The position numbers and the translations under genes are program-made. Below the pieces are notes generated by a model. That model made no database searches. It saw nothing but the letters and a program-made list of their open reading frames with translations, and was not told the DNA's origin. From an uncultured Erythrobacter sp. (GTDB lineage Bacteria; Pseudomonadota; Alphaproteobacteria; Sphingomonadales; Sphingomonadaceae): DNA of 64,000 bases. Location: positions 1,240,001-1,304,000 of the forward strand of contig NZ_OY284433.1 of assembly GCF_958304185.1 (NCBI RefSeq), in the 5' to 3' direction. This document shows positions 42,008 to 50,730 of the stretch, piece after piece; within the stretch, counting starts at the first letter, position 1; every line of letters starts with the position of its first letter.

Positions 42008-43174
42008 TCAGCGCGCCCCGGCGGTTGCAGCGGCCTTGGGCGCGGCGGACGGTTTTGCGCCCTTGGTCCCGTTCACGGCCGTCACGGGGACGCCGGGCCG
42101 CAGCTTCTGGAGATTGCTGACAATCACCACGTCACCGGCCTTGAGCCCGCTTTCGACGATCCAGTTGCCATCCACCAGCGAACCCAACTTGACCGGGCGC
42201 GGAGCGACCTGTCCCTTGGCGTCGATCACGAATACCGATCCGCCCTTCTCGGAGAGAGTGACGGCGCGCTGCGGCACGGTGATGCCTTGCTTCAATTCGC
42301 CTACGAACAGCTTGGCCCGCACGAATTCACCGGGCAGCAGCAGCCCGCTCGGATTGGGAAACTCCGCGCGCAGGCCAATCGTGCCGGTCTCCTCATCGAC
42401 CGAGAAGGCGAGGAAGTTGATATAGCCAGGGATGGGATATTCGCTGCCGTCGGTGAAACTGAGCCGGACTTCGACCCGGTCATTCGCATCAAGCGCGATC
42501 TTGCCGGCCGAAATCGCGCGGCGGATGGTCAGCACTTCGCTCGCGGCTTGGTTGAAATTCACATAGACCGGCGCGGTTTGTTCGATCCGCGTCATCAAGG
42601 TGCCTTCGGTCTGACTGACCAGCGCACCTTCGGTGATTTCCGCCCGCCCGGCCCGGCCCGAAATCGGCGCGCGCACGGTGGTGTAATTGAGCTGGAGCGA
42701 GGCCGCTTCGAGCTGCGCGCGGATCTGCGCGACATTGGCCTCAGCCTCGCGCGCTGCCGCCTGAGCCGCATCAAATTCCTGACCGCTGATCGCGTTTTCG
42801 GCAACCAGCGGCTTGTAGCGTTCCACCACCGCGCGCGCATTGCTCTGCGTCGCCCGCGCCCGGTCGAGCGCCGCCTTGGTCTGTGCATAGCTCGCCCGCA
42901 ATTCGCGCGGATCGATTCGGAACAGCGGTTGGCCCGCCGTCACATAGGTGCCTTCGGTGTAGAGCCGCTTCTCGACGATCCCGGTCACCCGCGCGCGCAC
43001 TTCGGCCTGCCGCACCGGCTCCACCCGCCCGGGCAATTCGATCACGTTGGGGATCGCCTGACTGACGATCGTGACCGTCTGCACGGGAATCGGTTGAGGC
43101 GCAGGCGGGGCCTGCTCGCCCGAGCAGCCTGCGATCAGGAGAGCGACAGCAAGGGCGGTGCAAATGCGCTTCAT
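42008..43174 (-). CDS. RND efflux periplasmic adaptor (membrane-fusion) lipoprotein
   Basis: A 388-residue AcrA/MexA-like protein with lipobox LIAGC-S (C17). It has a lipoyl/hairpin region with RVTGIVEKRLYTEGTYVTAGQPLFRIDPREL, then the YTTVRAPISGRAGRAEITEGALV barrel motif. It starts the three-gene pump operon and is divergent from the TetR regulator across about 100 bp that holds a perfect palindrome. Confidence 0.93.
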   Translation of the reverse strand: MKRICTALAVALLIAGCSGEQAPPAPQPIPVQTVTIVSQAIPNVIELPGRVEPVRQAEVRARVTGIVEKRLYTEGTYVTAGQPLFRIDPRELRASYAQTKAALDRARATQSNARAVVERYKPLVAENAISGQEFDAAQAAAREAEANVAQIRAQLEAASLQLNYTTVRAPISGRAGRAEITEGALVSQTEGTLMTRIEQTAPVYVNFNQAASEVLTIRRAISAGKIALDANDRVEVRLSFTDGSEYPIPGYINFLAFSVDEETGTIGLRAEFPNPSGLLLPGEFVRAKLFVGELKQGITVPQRAVTLSEKGGSVFVIDAKGQVAPRPVKLGSLVDGNWIVESGLKAGDVVIVSNLQKLRPGVPVTAVNGTKGAKPSAAPKAAATAGAR

Positions 43175-43216
43175 CGGGGGAGTTCTTTCATTTGCTAGTT
43201 TTATTGCAACTGCGAA

Positions 43217-43236
43217 GGTGTAATGATCATTACACC
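43217..43236. promoter_or_regulatory. Perfect 20-bp palindrome, TetR operator of the efflux operon
   Basis: GGTGTAATGATCATTACACC is a perfect palindrome lying between the adaptor gene start (43174) and the TetR start (43276). Its place and form strongly suggest that the TetR protein binds here and represses both the efflux operon and itself. Confidence 0.85.
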
Positions 43237-43275
43237 ATTGTCAATCTCCTCCGCACCGCCGAGAGCCGTTTCGCC

Positions 43276-43908
43276 ATGACACCCCTGCCCGACGACTTGA
43301 GACTGGATCGACGCCGCAAGGCGATCATCGCGGCCGCGCGGGAGCTTTTCGTCGAACAAGGCTACGAACGTGCGACTCTGGCCGACATCGTGACCCGCGC
43401 CGGGGGATCGCTAGCGACAGTGTACAAGCTGTTCGGCAACAAGGACCAATTGCTAGAAGCGGTGGTGTTCGAAAGCGCCGCATCGGGTGAAACTCTGATC
43501 CGCGAGGCGGCCGCAGCCGGACTGGCGCCGGTGCCAACCCTGCACCGCATCGCCAAGGGGATGCACGAACACTTCCTCGACCCCGAAGTGATCGCGCTGG
43601 TCCGGATCGTAATCGCCCGCAGCATCAGCGATCCGCAATTCGCCCGGCAGTTCTTCGAACGCACCGCCAACCCGACCCGTGAGGCGCTGGAAGCGGTGTT
43701 TGCGCGCTGGCAGGCGGATGGTGTAGCGATGGAGGGCACCCCCGGCTTCCTCGCAGAAATGTTCATGGGGCTGTTCGTCAGCGACCTGCAAACGCAGGCG
43801 ATCAGCCACGGCGCGGGCATCAGCCCCTTTCCAGAGCGGCTTCAGGAACGGACAAACTTCTTTATCGCCGCCGCAGGGATCAACCAGCTTGCGGAGTCTG
43901 CGGCCTGA
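43276..43908 (+). CDS. TetR-family repressor of the RND efflux operon
   Basis: A 210-residue regulator from the ATG at 43276. The helix-turn-helix is ATLADIVTRAGGSLATVYKLFGNKDQLLEAVV, with the C-terminal AefR-like/TetR_C_7 pattern containing IVIARSISDPQFARQFFERT. It is divergent from the three-gene pump operon, with a perfect palindrome between. Its end overlaps the convergent PepSY gene by 29 bp. Confidence 0.9.
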   Translation: MTPLPDDLRLDRRRKAIIAAARELFVEQGYERATLADIVTRAGGSLATVYKLFGNKDQLLEAVVFESAASGETLIREAAAAGLAPVPTLHRIAKGMHEHFLDPEVIALVRIVIARSISDPQFARQFFERTANPTREALEAVFARWQADGVAMEGTPGFLAEMFMGLFVSDLQTQAISHGAGISPFPERLQERTNFFIAAAGINQLAESAA

Positions 43909-44962
43909 TTGCCGCGATGCGCGGCGCTTTGCGGCCCTTCCAGAAGGTCACCACGGCCAGACTGCCCAGCAGGGACAGCCCGATCCCTGCAAGCGTCATC
44001 ACAATCCGCAGCGGCAGCGCCAGCGCGCTGTCAGCCATCCGCGCGGAGTGGAGCGGATAGAGCGCATTGCCCGCCCTCACGGCGAGCGGTGCGGCGGGGG
44101 CGTCGCGCGCCAGCAGGATCGTGCCGTCACCTGCTAACGTCAGCGTGGTTCTGCCATTGGGATGCCATTCGGACGGGCGGCGCAAGCGGATCGTCACCGC
44201 CTCGCCCGCAGCCTTGGGCCACACGATCATCCGTGCCGTCCCATCGGGAAAGCGGGTGCGTGCCGCGGCGAGCAGCGCGGGCCAGTCTGCGTCGGCGTCT
44301 GAGGTGGGGGCGGGCGGTTTCGCCTGCCATGCATCCACCTCACCCGCAGGCGAAAGCGGGGAGAGCACCGCCTGCCCCAAGGGCTTCAGCACCATCAGCG
44401 CGCCGGTGATCGCGGCAAGCAGGATCGGCAGCGCCAGCACTGCGCCAAGATCGCGGTGATGGCGGATGATGGCGGGCCGGGTCATCCGGGCAGGCAGCGC
44501 GCGCCACTGAAAGGTTCGCCGCGTCGGCCACCAGAGGATCGCACCGGTGATGCAGAACAGCGCCGCCGCGATCCCGAGCCAGCCGGCAACCAGCTCACCC
44601 GTCTCACTCGCGAGCAGGTGGTGGTGGAGATCGAACAGCCATGTCTCAGGCCGGTCCCACGTGCTGCCCCAACGCGCCAGCAACGTCCCGTCATGCGCGA
44701 GATAGGCACCCCCGCCTTCGGGTAATCCCGCCTGCGCCACGCCGAATTCAGCGGACGGCAGCGTGACATAGCCTGCCCCGAGCTTCTCGCCCGCCGCGAT
44801 AATCGCCAGCGTCTCGGCCTCGCTCGGCGCACGCGGGGTTTGTGCCACGCTCACCCACCACGGCTTCCAAAGCAGCAGCGCCCCGCTCAGCCCGAGCACC
44901 GCCAGACCGAGGCCGATCAGCCCGCCCATCCAGCGATGCACCAGGACCAGCGCAGCCCGCAT
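43880..44962 (-). CDS. PepSY-associated membrane protein (iron-uptake reductase-like)
   Basis: A 360-residue inner-membrane protein with four hydrophobic helices and PepSY-like periplasmic segments. It starts LVLVHRWMGGLIGLGLAVLGLSGALLLWKPWW, has the second conserved region LFDLHHHLLASETGELVAGWLGIAA, and ends with a final helix before a basic tail. Histidines in these helices suggest heme-like or electron-transfer function, and relatives act as ferric-siderophore reductases. Its start overlaps the upstream TonB receptor stop by one base (TGATG). A Fur-like box upstream of the pair supports an iron role. Confidence 0.86.
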   Translation of the reverse strand: MRAALVLVHRWMGGLIGLGLAVLGLSGALLLWKPWWVSVAQTPRAPSEAETLAIIAAGEKLGAGYVTLPSAEFGVAQAGLPEGGGAYLAHDGTLLARWGSTWDRPETWLFDLHHHLLASETGELVAGWLGIAAALFCITGAILWWPTRRTFQWRALPARMTRPAIIRHHRDLGAVLALPILLAAITGALMVLKPLGQAVLSPLSPAGEVDAWQAKPPAPTSDADADWPALLAAARTRFPDGTARMIVWPKAAGEAVTIRLRRPSEWHPNGRTTLTLAGDGTILLARDAPAAPLAVRAGNALYPLHSARMADSALALPLRIVMTLAGIGLSLLGSLAVVTFWKGRKAPRIAAIRPQTPQAG

Positions 44963-47097
44963 CAGAAGCTGCCGAGCCAGCCAAGCGTCACTGTCCGCCC
45001 GCGCCCGGCAAAGAAGCGCAGGTTATCGGTCGGGCGCTGGGTGTCGGAGTTGTAGTCAATATACTGCCGGTCGAGCACATTCTGCCCCGCGAGCGTGAAG
45101 CTGCCGAAATCGGTCGCCACGCTGACCGCGCCGTCGAGCAAGTGGAAGCCTCCGAAGTCATTGCGCGGATCGCCGCCGTCAAACCGCTTGGAGAAATGGG
45201 TGCGCGATTGCAGGCGCAGATTGACCGGCCCCAGCGCCCAGTCCGCCGACAGGTTGAGCCGGTCAGGCCCGATATTGGCTCCGTCGAGATCAGCATTGAC
45301 CACCCCGTCTCCATTGGTGTCGACCCGGCCATTGATATGCGCATAACCTACGCCAAGCCGCAGGCCGGGGATCGGCGTAGCGGTGGTGAGGTTCAGTTCC
45401 AGCCCCTCAATCTCGATCCGCTGACGTTGCACTTCGAACACATCGCCGACCAGAACCAGAAGCTGGCCCTCGTCACTGTCCGACCAGTAATAGGTCGCGC
45501 TCGCCTCGATCGGCCCGCGATTGACCTCGATTCCGATTTCGCGGTTATCGGCCACCACCGGCGCAATATCGAGGAAGGTATCGAGGTCGACATTCGGGGT
45601 GCGGATCGCGCGAGTGATGCGGCCGACATCGGGCACGGTGTAACCCTGCGCATAGCTGGCATAGGCGCGGATGCCGGGCGTCGGCTCGATCACGATCCCG
45701 CCGTTGGGCAGCACCCGGTCAAAGCTGGGCGTACCGCCGCCGACCTGCTGCGGGCCGTAGAACCACAGGGTCTGATAATCGGGAATGTCGATTTCGACAT
45801 TCTCCCAGCGCAGACCACCCGCCAGTCGGACCTTGCCGTCCCACAATGCGAGGTTGGCCTGGCCGAACGGCGCGATGGAGCGGTAGTCGGTCGGCGGCAC
45901 CCACGCGCGGTCGGTCGCGGCGAGTTTCTGAACGGTGGAATCGTTGAGCAGGTCGATCCCGGCCACGATGTTGAGCGGGCCGAAGGCGCGCTCCCAGCTG
46001 GCGTTGACGCCCCACTTGCGGCTGATGTTCTGCGACTGGTCGAACAGGGTGCCGACCGGGGCGATGGCCGGGTCCTGAAAATCGGCGAAGGTGCCGCCGC
46101 CGTAGATATCGGCGGTGCGGTTCCAGAAACCACGCACCCGCAGCGCGCCGCCGGCGAGATCATCGGCGGTCAGCGTCAGCGCAAGACTTTCGGCGAGGTT
46201 CTCGGGCGCTTCCCCGGGGACGATCCCTGCCGCACCTGTGGAAGGCAGGCCGGTGGCGCGGTTGCCGTTCACAGCGATCAGATCGCCATCACCCTGCAAG
46301 CGGAAGCGCTGGCCCATCGCTTCGAGCCTGACGCCTTCGCCGAGTTCCACGCCAGCCTTGGCGAAGAAGCTCAGGCTATCCGAATCCATCAAGTCGCCCT
46401 GCGTGCCATCCGGCGCAATCCGGCGCTGCTCGCCGTCGCGGAACACGCCGCGTCGTTCATAAGCCGCGCCCACCACAACATCGAACGCGCCCGACCGGTT
46501 GGCGATCAGCGCGCCGACCTTGCCGCCGAAGCCATCGCTGCGGAAACCGCTTTCGGCAGTGCCTTGCAGGATCGTGCGGGCGCTCCAGCCGTCTTCGGCG
46601 GGGGCGGAGACGGTGACCTGATTGATCACCCCGCCCGTTCCGCCGATGCCTTGCAGCGCGTTGGAACCGAGGATCAGTTCGACCCGATCAATAAAGAAGG
46701 GATCGATGGTGAACCCGTCACGCGATCCATCGCGCAATGGTGCCGTCTGGGGGATGCCGTCGATCGCGAACAGCGGCGAGCGACCGCGCAGGGTCTCGCC
46801 CTGCCCGGTCAGTTTCTGGCGCGATGGCGAGAAGCTGGGGGTGAGCGCGGCGACCGCGTCCACCACCGAGCCAGAGATCTGGAGCTGCCGTTCTAGCGTT
46901 TCGCGGTCGATCACCTCGGCTGTAAGAGGCAAGGCGGTGACCGGCAGATTCGTGCGCGCAGCGGTGACGATGATCGGCTCGGCGGATTGATCCTCGGCGC
47001 TGTCCGGGGCCACGTCAGACGAGTCAGCAATCTCCGCGGCCTGAGCGGGCGCGGCGAAGGGGAGAATGGCCGCAGACAGCAGCAGTGCAAGGCGCAT
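44962..47097 (-). CDS. TonB-dependent receptor, probable ferric-siderophore receptor
   Basis: A 711-residue outer-membrane receptor from the ATG at 47095-47097 (AGGAG ten bases upstream). The signal peptide ends APAQA-A, followed by a TonB box region EPIIVTAARTNLPV, a plug with RVELILGSNALQGIGGTGGVINQVT and a barrel ending LGWLGSF. Iron specificity is inferred from the strong Fur-like palindrome 15 bp upstream of the start and the coupled PepSY reductase-like gene. The exact siderophore is unknown. Confidence 0.9.
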   Translation of the reverse strand: MRLALLLSAAILPFAAPAQAAEIADSSDVAPDSAEDQSAEPIIVTAARTNLPVTALPLTAEVIDRETLERQLQISGSVVDAVAALTPSFSPSRQKLTGQGETLRGRSPLFAIDGIPQTAPLRDGSRDGFTIDPFFIDRVELILGSNALQGIGGTGGVINQVTVSAPAEDGWSARTILQGTAESGFRSDGFGGKVGALIANRSGAFDVVVGAAYERRGVFRDGEQRRIAPDGTQGDLMDSDSLSFFAKAGVELGEGVRLEAMGQRFRLQGDGDLIAVNGNRATGLPSTGAAGIVPGEAPENLAESLALTLTADDLAGGALRVRGFWNRTADIYGGGTFADFQDPAIAPVGTLFDQSQNISRKWGVNASWERAFGPLNIVAGIDLLNDSTVQKLAATDRAWVPPTDYRSIAPFGQANLALWDGKVRLAGGLRWENVEIDIPDYQTLWFYGPQQVGGGTPSFDRVLPNGGIVIEPTPGIRAYASYAQGYTVPDVGRITRAIRTPNVDLDTFLDIAPVVADNREIGIEVNRGPIEASATYYWSDSDEGQLLVLVGDVFEVQRQRIEIEGLELNLTTATPIPGLRLGVGYAHINGRVDTNGDGVVNADLDGANIGPDRLNLSADWALGPVNLRLQSRTHFSKRFDGGDPRNDFGGFHLLDGAVSVATDFGSFTLAGQNVLDRQYIDYNSDTQRPTDNLRFFAGRGRTVTLGWLGSF

Positions 47098-47111
47098 CGG
47101 GGAATCGCTCC

Positions 47112-47148
47112 TGATAATCATTCGCAAGCCTATTGCGGATGATTATTA
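47112..47148. promoter_or_regulatory. Fur/Irr-type operator upstream of the TonB receptor
   Basis: TGATAATCATTCGCAA and TTGCGGATGATTATTA form a near-perfect inverted repeat separated by 5 bases. The arms match the GATAATNATTC-type half sites of Fur boxes. It lies 15-50 bp before the receptor start and should make the receptor/PepSY pair iron-repressed. Confidence 0.8.
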
Positions 47149-47207
47149 ACAAGGCAATCCCTTTCTGCCCTCGCGCTGCGCTGTCTGGTGGCTCCTGCCG
47201 TTAGCCC

Positions 47208-50200
47208 CTAACCAGCGTCCCCGTCAGCATGGCCGCGGCCCTCCTGCGTTGCCGCTTCTGATCCGCCCGCGCCGTTACCGCCATTGGCTTCCCACCAATA
47301 GGGCTGGCGGGTCGCGGTGCCGGTGCCGACCTCGTTCAGAGTCTTGGCATCATACAGCCGCCCGCCGAGCATCACCTGTTCGATATTGTCGGAATTGGCG
47401 ATGTCGGCGCTGGGATCGTCGGTCAGGATCACGAGGTCAGCCAGCTTGCCCACCTCGATGCTGCCAATGTCCTTGGCCATGCCGAGCGACTGGGCCGAGG
47501 TGATCGTGCCTGCCTTAAGCGCCTCGACCGGGGTCATCCCGCCGCGCACGAAGCTCCACAGCTCCCAATGCGCGCCGATGCCGGCCTGCTGGCCATGCGC
47601 GCCAATGCTGACCTTGACGCCGCGCTGCGCCAGCTTGCGCGCCTCGCGGGCGTTGTCGTCATCGACGAAGGCCCAATCGGGCGCCTTGGTGCGGCGACCG
47701 GTCTCGGCCAGCAGCATCTTCGGCGGGGTGTGCACCATCAGCGGGTTTTCCCAGACGTTGGTCGCCTGCCGCCAGTAGGGATCGCCCGCCAGCCCGCCAT
47801 AGGTCACCACCAGCGTGGGCGTGTAATTGCTGTTCGACTGGCTGAAGAATTGCAGCACGTCTTCGTAGAACACATCGACCGGGACATTGTGCTCGATGGT
47901 CGAATTGCCGTCCGCGACGAGGTTCATGTCCATCCCGAACAGCGATCCGCCCTCGGCCACGACCAGCATATTTTCGGCAGCCGCGGCGCGGGCGACCATC
48001 TGGCGCTGTTCGCGACGCGGCTGGTTGTAGTTCTTGACCGAGATCCCGCCCTGTGCCTTGATCCGGCGCACATGGGCGAGCGCATCGTCATAGGTGTCGA
48101 TCCGGGCATACACATCCGGCGCCTTGGCCCCGTAGATGATCTCCCCGGTCGAGAAGATGCGCGGGCCGAGCGTCAACCCGGCGCGCTGGCGTTCGGCGGC
48201 GGCGAACACAGTGCTCGCTTGGCTTGAAGGGTTGTGCACGGTGGTCACCCCCAGCGCCAGATCCTGGAGCAGCGACCAGTTCTGCTGCGGGATCAGATCG
48301 CCGACCCCGTAGCCGCCGTGGGCGTGGGCATCGACAAGGCCGGGCATGATGGTCTTGCCGCTGGCGTCGATAAAGCGCGTGCCTTCGGGGAAGGCCATCT
48401 TCACGACCGTCGCATCATAGACGCCGGTGATCCGGTCGCCGGTGATGACGATCATCCCGTTTGCGATCACGCCCGGATCCTCCGCACCGAGGCCCGCCCG
48501 CATCGTCAGCACCCGCGCGCCGGTGATCACCGTGGTGCCTGTGGGCTTGGCCGCCTGCACAGTCACACCCAGCGGAATGCCCATCGTGGGCGGCGTATAG
48601 GGCTTGGTTTTGTCCGCTTCGGCCTTGGGCGCAGCGGGGAAGAATTCGGCGACCTTCGCGCTCTGCATGCTCGGTCCGATCGACCAGAACAGCGTCTCGC
48701 CGCCGCCCGACCAGCCGAGGTAATCCGCGCCGCCGGTGCTGAACTTGGTGACGGGGATCGACCCGCCGCTCTCGCTCACATCCACCGGCTTGCCGCCGGG
48801 GATCAGAGGCATCGCGAACACTTCATAGTTCTGGCGGAAAGCGATGGTGCGGCCATCGGGCGCGATGCGCAGATCATTGGCGAGATCGCCCTTGGCATGG
48901 ATGCGCTTCGCCTCCCCGTTGAGGTCAGTCGAGACCAGCGCCAGCCCGCCCCCTTCACGCGCCAGCATGAACAGGCGGTCGGACGCGGCGCCCCATTGCG
49001 GGTTCCCCCCGTCTCGCGTGACAAGCCGCGCCTCACCGCCGCTGACCGACATCACGTAGATGCCTGCGTTTTCCGAATAGTCTGGCGCAGTCAGGTATCC
49101 ACCTTCGCGCTTTTCAAAGGCGATCATGGAGCCATCGGGCGAAAAGGCGAGATTGGCGAAATGACCCGGCCCGGTCAGCACGCGGCGGTTCTGCCCGCTG
49201 GCATCGGCGATGATGATCTCGCCCAAACTCGCATCGTTCCAGCGCACATAGGCGAGGCTCGCCCCATCGCGGCTGAAGGCAGGGAAGGCTTCGAGCGCGT
49301 CGGCGGTGTCACCCGTAAGCGGCGCTGGCGCGTCCCTGCCCTTGGCCGATTTGCTGTGCAGCCGTCCGAGGCTTTCGAACACCACCCGGCTGCCATCGGG
49401 CGACAGCGTGGCGAAGCGCGGCATGGTGGTGACGAAGCTGTCGGGCGAGACGGCAATCTGCGGGTGCGGCGCATTGGCCACCCCGCGCGTGTCGTTGACT
49501 GTGAAGGGGATCACCGCATGGCCCGCCCCGTCGCGGCCCACTCGGTTGAGCTTGCCGCCCGCCCAGAACACGATCCCCGAACTATCGGGCAGCCAATCGA
49601 TATTGGGATAAACCCCGGTGACGGCCCAGGTCTCCTGCACATCGAGATCGAGCTTGCCGTAGATCATCCGCTCCCGCCCGCTGGCGAGGTCTTTCACCCA
49701 GAGCTGGCTCTGGTCCTTGTCACGCCGGACGAAGGCGAGTTCCTTGCCATCGGGCGAAGGCGCCGGGCGTACCGCGCCGCCATAGCCGCCAACCGCGGTG
49801 CTGACCTCGCCGGTCGCCAGATCGTGGCGCTCGATCGCGAAGATGCCCGCGTTGGAATCCTGCGCATATTCGAAGGTGTTTCCGGGCGTGGTGTTGCGGG
49901 TGTAATAGATCGCGCTGCCATCGGGCGCGAACACCGGCTCGCCCAATTCCTTCTGCAAGCGTTCATTGGCGCGTTCGACCACCTGCACCCCGCCGCCGCC
50001 GCTGACATGGTAAAGCCAGATCTCGCCCGTCCCGGCGCTGCGTTCCGTGGTGAAATGCTTCTTGGCGGCAATGAAGCGTCCGTCCGGCGACCAGGTCGGC
50101 TGGTTCAATAGGCGAAAATCTTCCTTGGTCACCTGCCGCTTGTCCGAGCCATCGGTGTTCATCACCCAGATATTGTCGCCGCCGCCGCGATCCGAGGTGA

Positions 50201-50528
50201 AGGCTATGCGGCTGCCATCGGGCGAGAAGCGCGGTTGCACATCCCATGCAAGGCCGTCTGCAATCCGCTTGGGCGTACCGCCGGTGATCGGCATGGTGTA
50301 GATGTCGCCGAGCAGCGTGAAAGCGATCGTCTGCCCATCGGGCGACACATCGACATCCATCCACGTGCCTTCGTCCGTCTTGATCGGCACCTGCTTGATG
50401 GTGGCACCCTTGGGCGCCTCGACGCTCCAGCTTTCGTCAGCTTTGGCGGCTTTGCCCTTGGTCTGCGCTGCAAGCGGTGTGGCAATGCAGGCGGCCCCGG
50501 CGAGCAGGGCGGCGGCGATATGGCGCAT
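47208..50528 (-). CDS. Secreted amidohydrolase with N-terminal TolB-type beta-propeller
   Basis: An 1106-residue protein from the ATG at 50526-50528 (GGAGA before it) with signal peptide ending TPLAAQ-T. Residues about 50-650 hold repeated WD40-like TolB units of the form SPDGxxIAFxSDRxG. Residues about 665-1080 form an amidohydrolase domain with the metal-binding HxH in GLVDAHAHGGYG and a further histidine in IEHNVPVD. The long tail is glycine/glutamate-rich. Such fusions are thought to be periplasmic peptidases or dipeptidases, but substrate is not shown. Divergent from a metalloprotease gene. Confidence 0.88.
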   Translation of the reverse strand: MRHIAAALLAGAACIATPLAAQTKGKAAKADESWSVEAPKGATIKQVPIKTDEGTWMDVDVSPDGQTIAFTLLGDIYTMPITGGTPKRIADGLAWDVQPRFSPDGSRIAFTSDRGGGDNIWVMNTDGSDKRQVTKEDFRLLNQPTWSPDGRFIAAKKHFTTERSAGTGEIWLYHVSGGGGVQVVERANERLQKELGEPVFAPDGSAIYYTRNTTPGNTFEYAQDSNAGIFAIERHDLATGEVSTAVGGYGGAVRPAPSPDGKELAFVRRDKDQSQLWVKDLASGRERMIYGKLDLDVQETWAVTGVYPNIDWLPDSSGIVFWAGGKLNRVGRDGAGHAVIPFTVNDTRGVANAPHPQIAVSPDSFVTTMPRFATLSPDGSRVVFESLGRLHSKSAKGRDAPAPLTGDTADALEAFPAFSRDGASLAYVRWNDASLGEIIIADASGQNRRVLTGPGHFANLAFSPDGSMIAFEKREGGYLTAPDYSENAGIYVMSVSGGEARLVTRDGGNPQWGAASDRLFMLAREGGGLALVSTDLNGEAKRIHAKGDLANDLRIAPDGRTIAFRQNYEVFAMPLIPGGKPVDVSESGGSIPVTKFSTGGADYLGWSGGGETLFWSIGPSMQSAKVAEFFPAAPKAEADKTKPYTPPTMGIPLGVTVQAAKPTGTTVITGARVLTMRAGLGAEDPGVIANGMIVITGDRITGVYDATVVKMAFPEGTRFIDASGKTIMPGLVDAHAHGGYGVGDLIPQQNWSLLQDLALGVTTVHNPSSQASTVFAAAERQRAGLTLGPRIFSTGEIIYGAKAPDVYARIDTYDDALAHVRRIKAQGGISVKNYNQPRREQRQMVARAAAAENMLVVAEGGSLFGMDMNLVADGNSTIEHNVPVDVFYEDVLQFFSQSNSNYTPTLVVTYGGLAGDPYWRQATNVWENPLMVHTPPKMLLAETGRRTKAPDWAFVDDDNAREARKLAQRGVKVSIGAHGQQAGIGAHWELWSFVRGGMTPVEALKAGTITSAQSLGMAKDIGSIEVGKLADLVILTDDPSADIANSDNIEQVMLGGRLYDAKTLNEVGTGTATRQPYWWEANGGNGAGGSEAATQEGRGHADGDAG

Positions 50529-50730
50529 GGAAATGTCTCCTCTGTTGCGGCGGGAGACTAGCGGCGCGAAACGAGATTGCTAGGGGGCGGAACGCCGTTG
50601 GTCGATTAGCAGCAGCCTCCGTTGGAGCGGTCCGAGCAGTATTCCTGCTTGAGCTTTGGCGGTTCTTGCCCGAACACCCACTCTGGCAATCGGGCCTGGC
50701 ACAACAGGCCGCAACAGGGGATGACTAACA

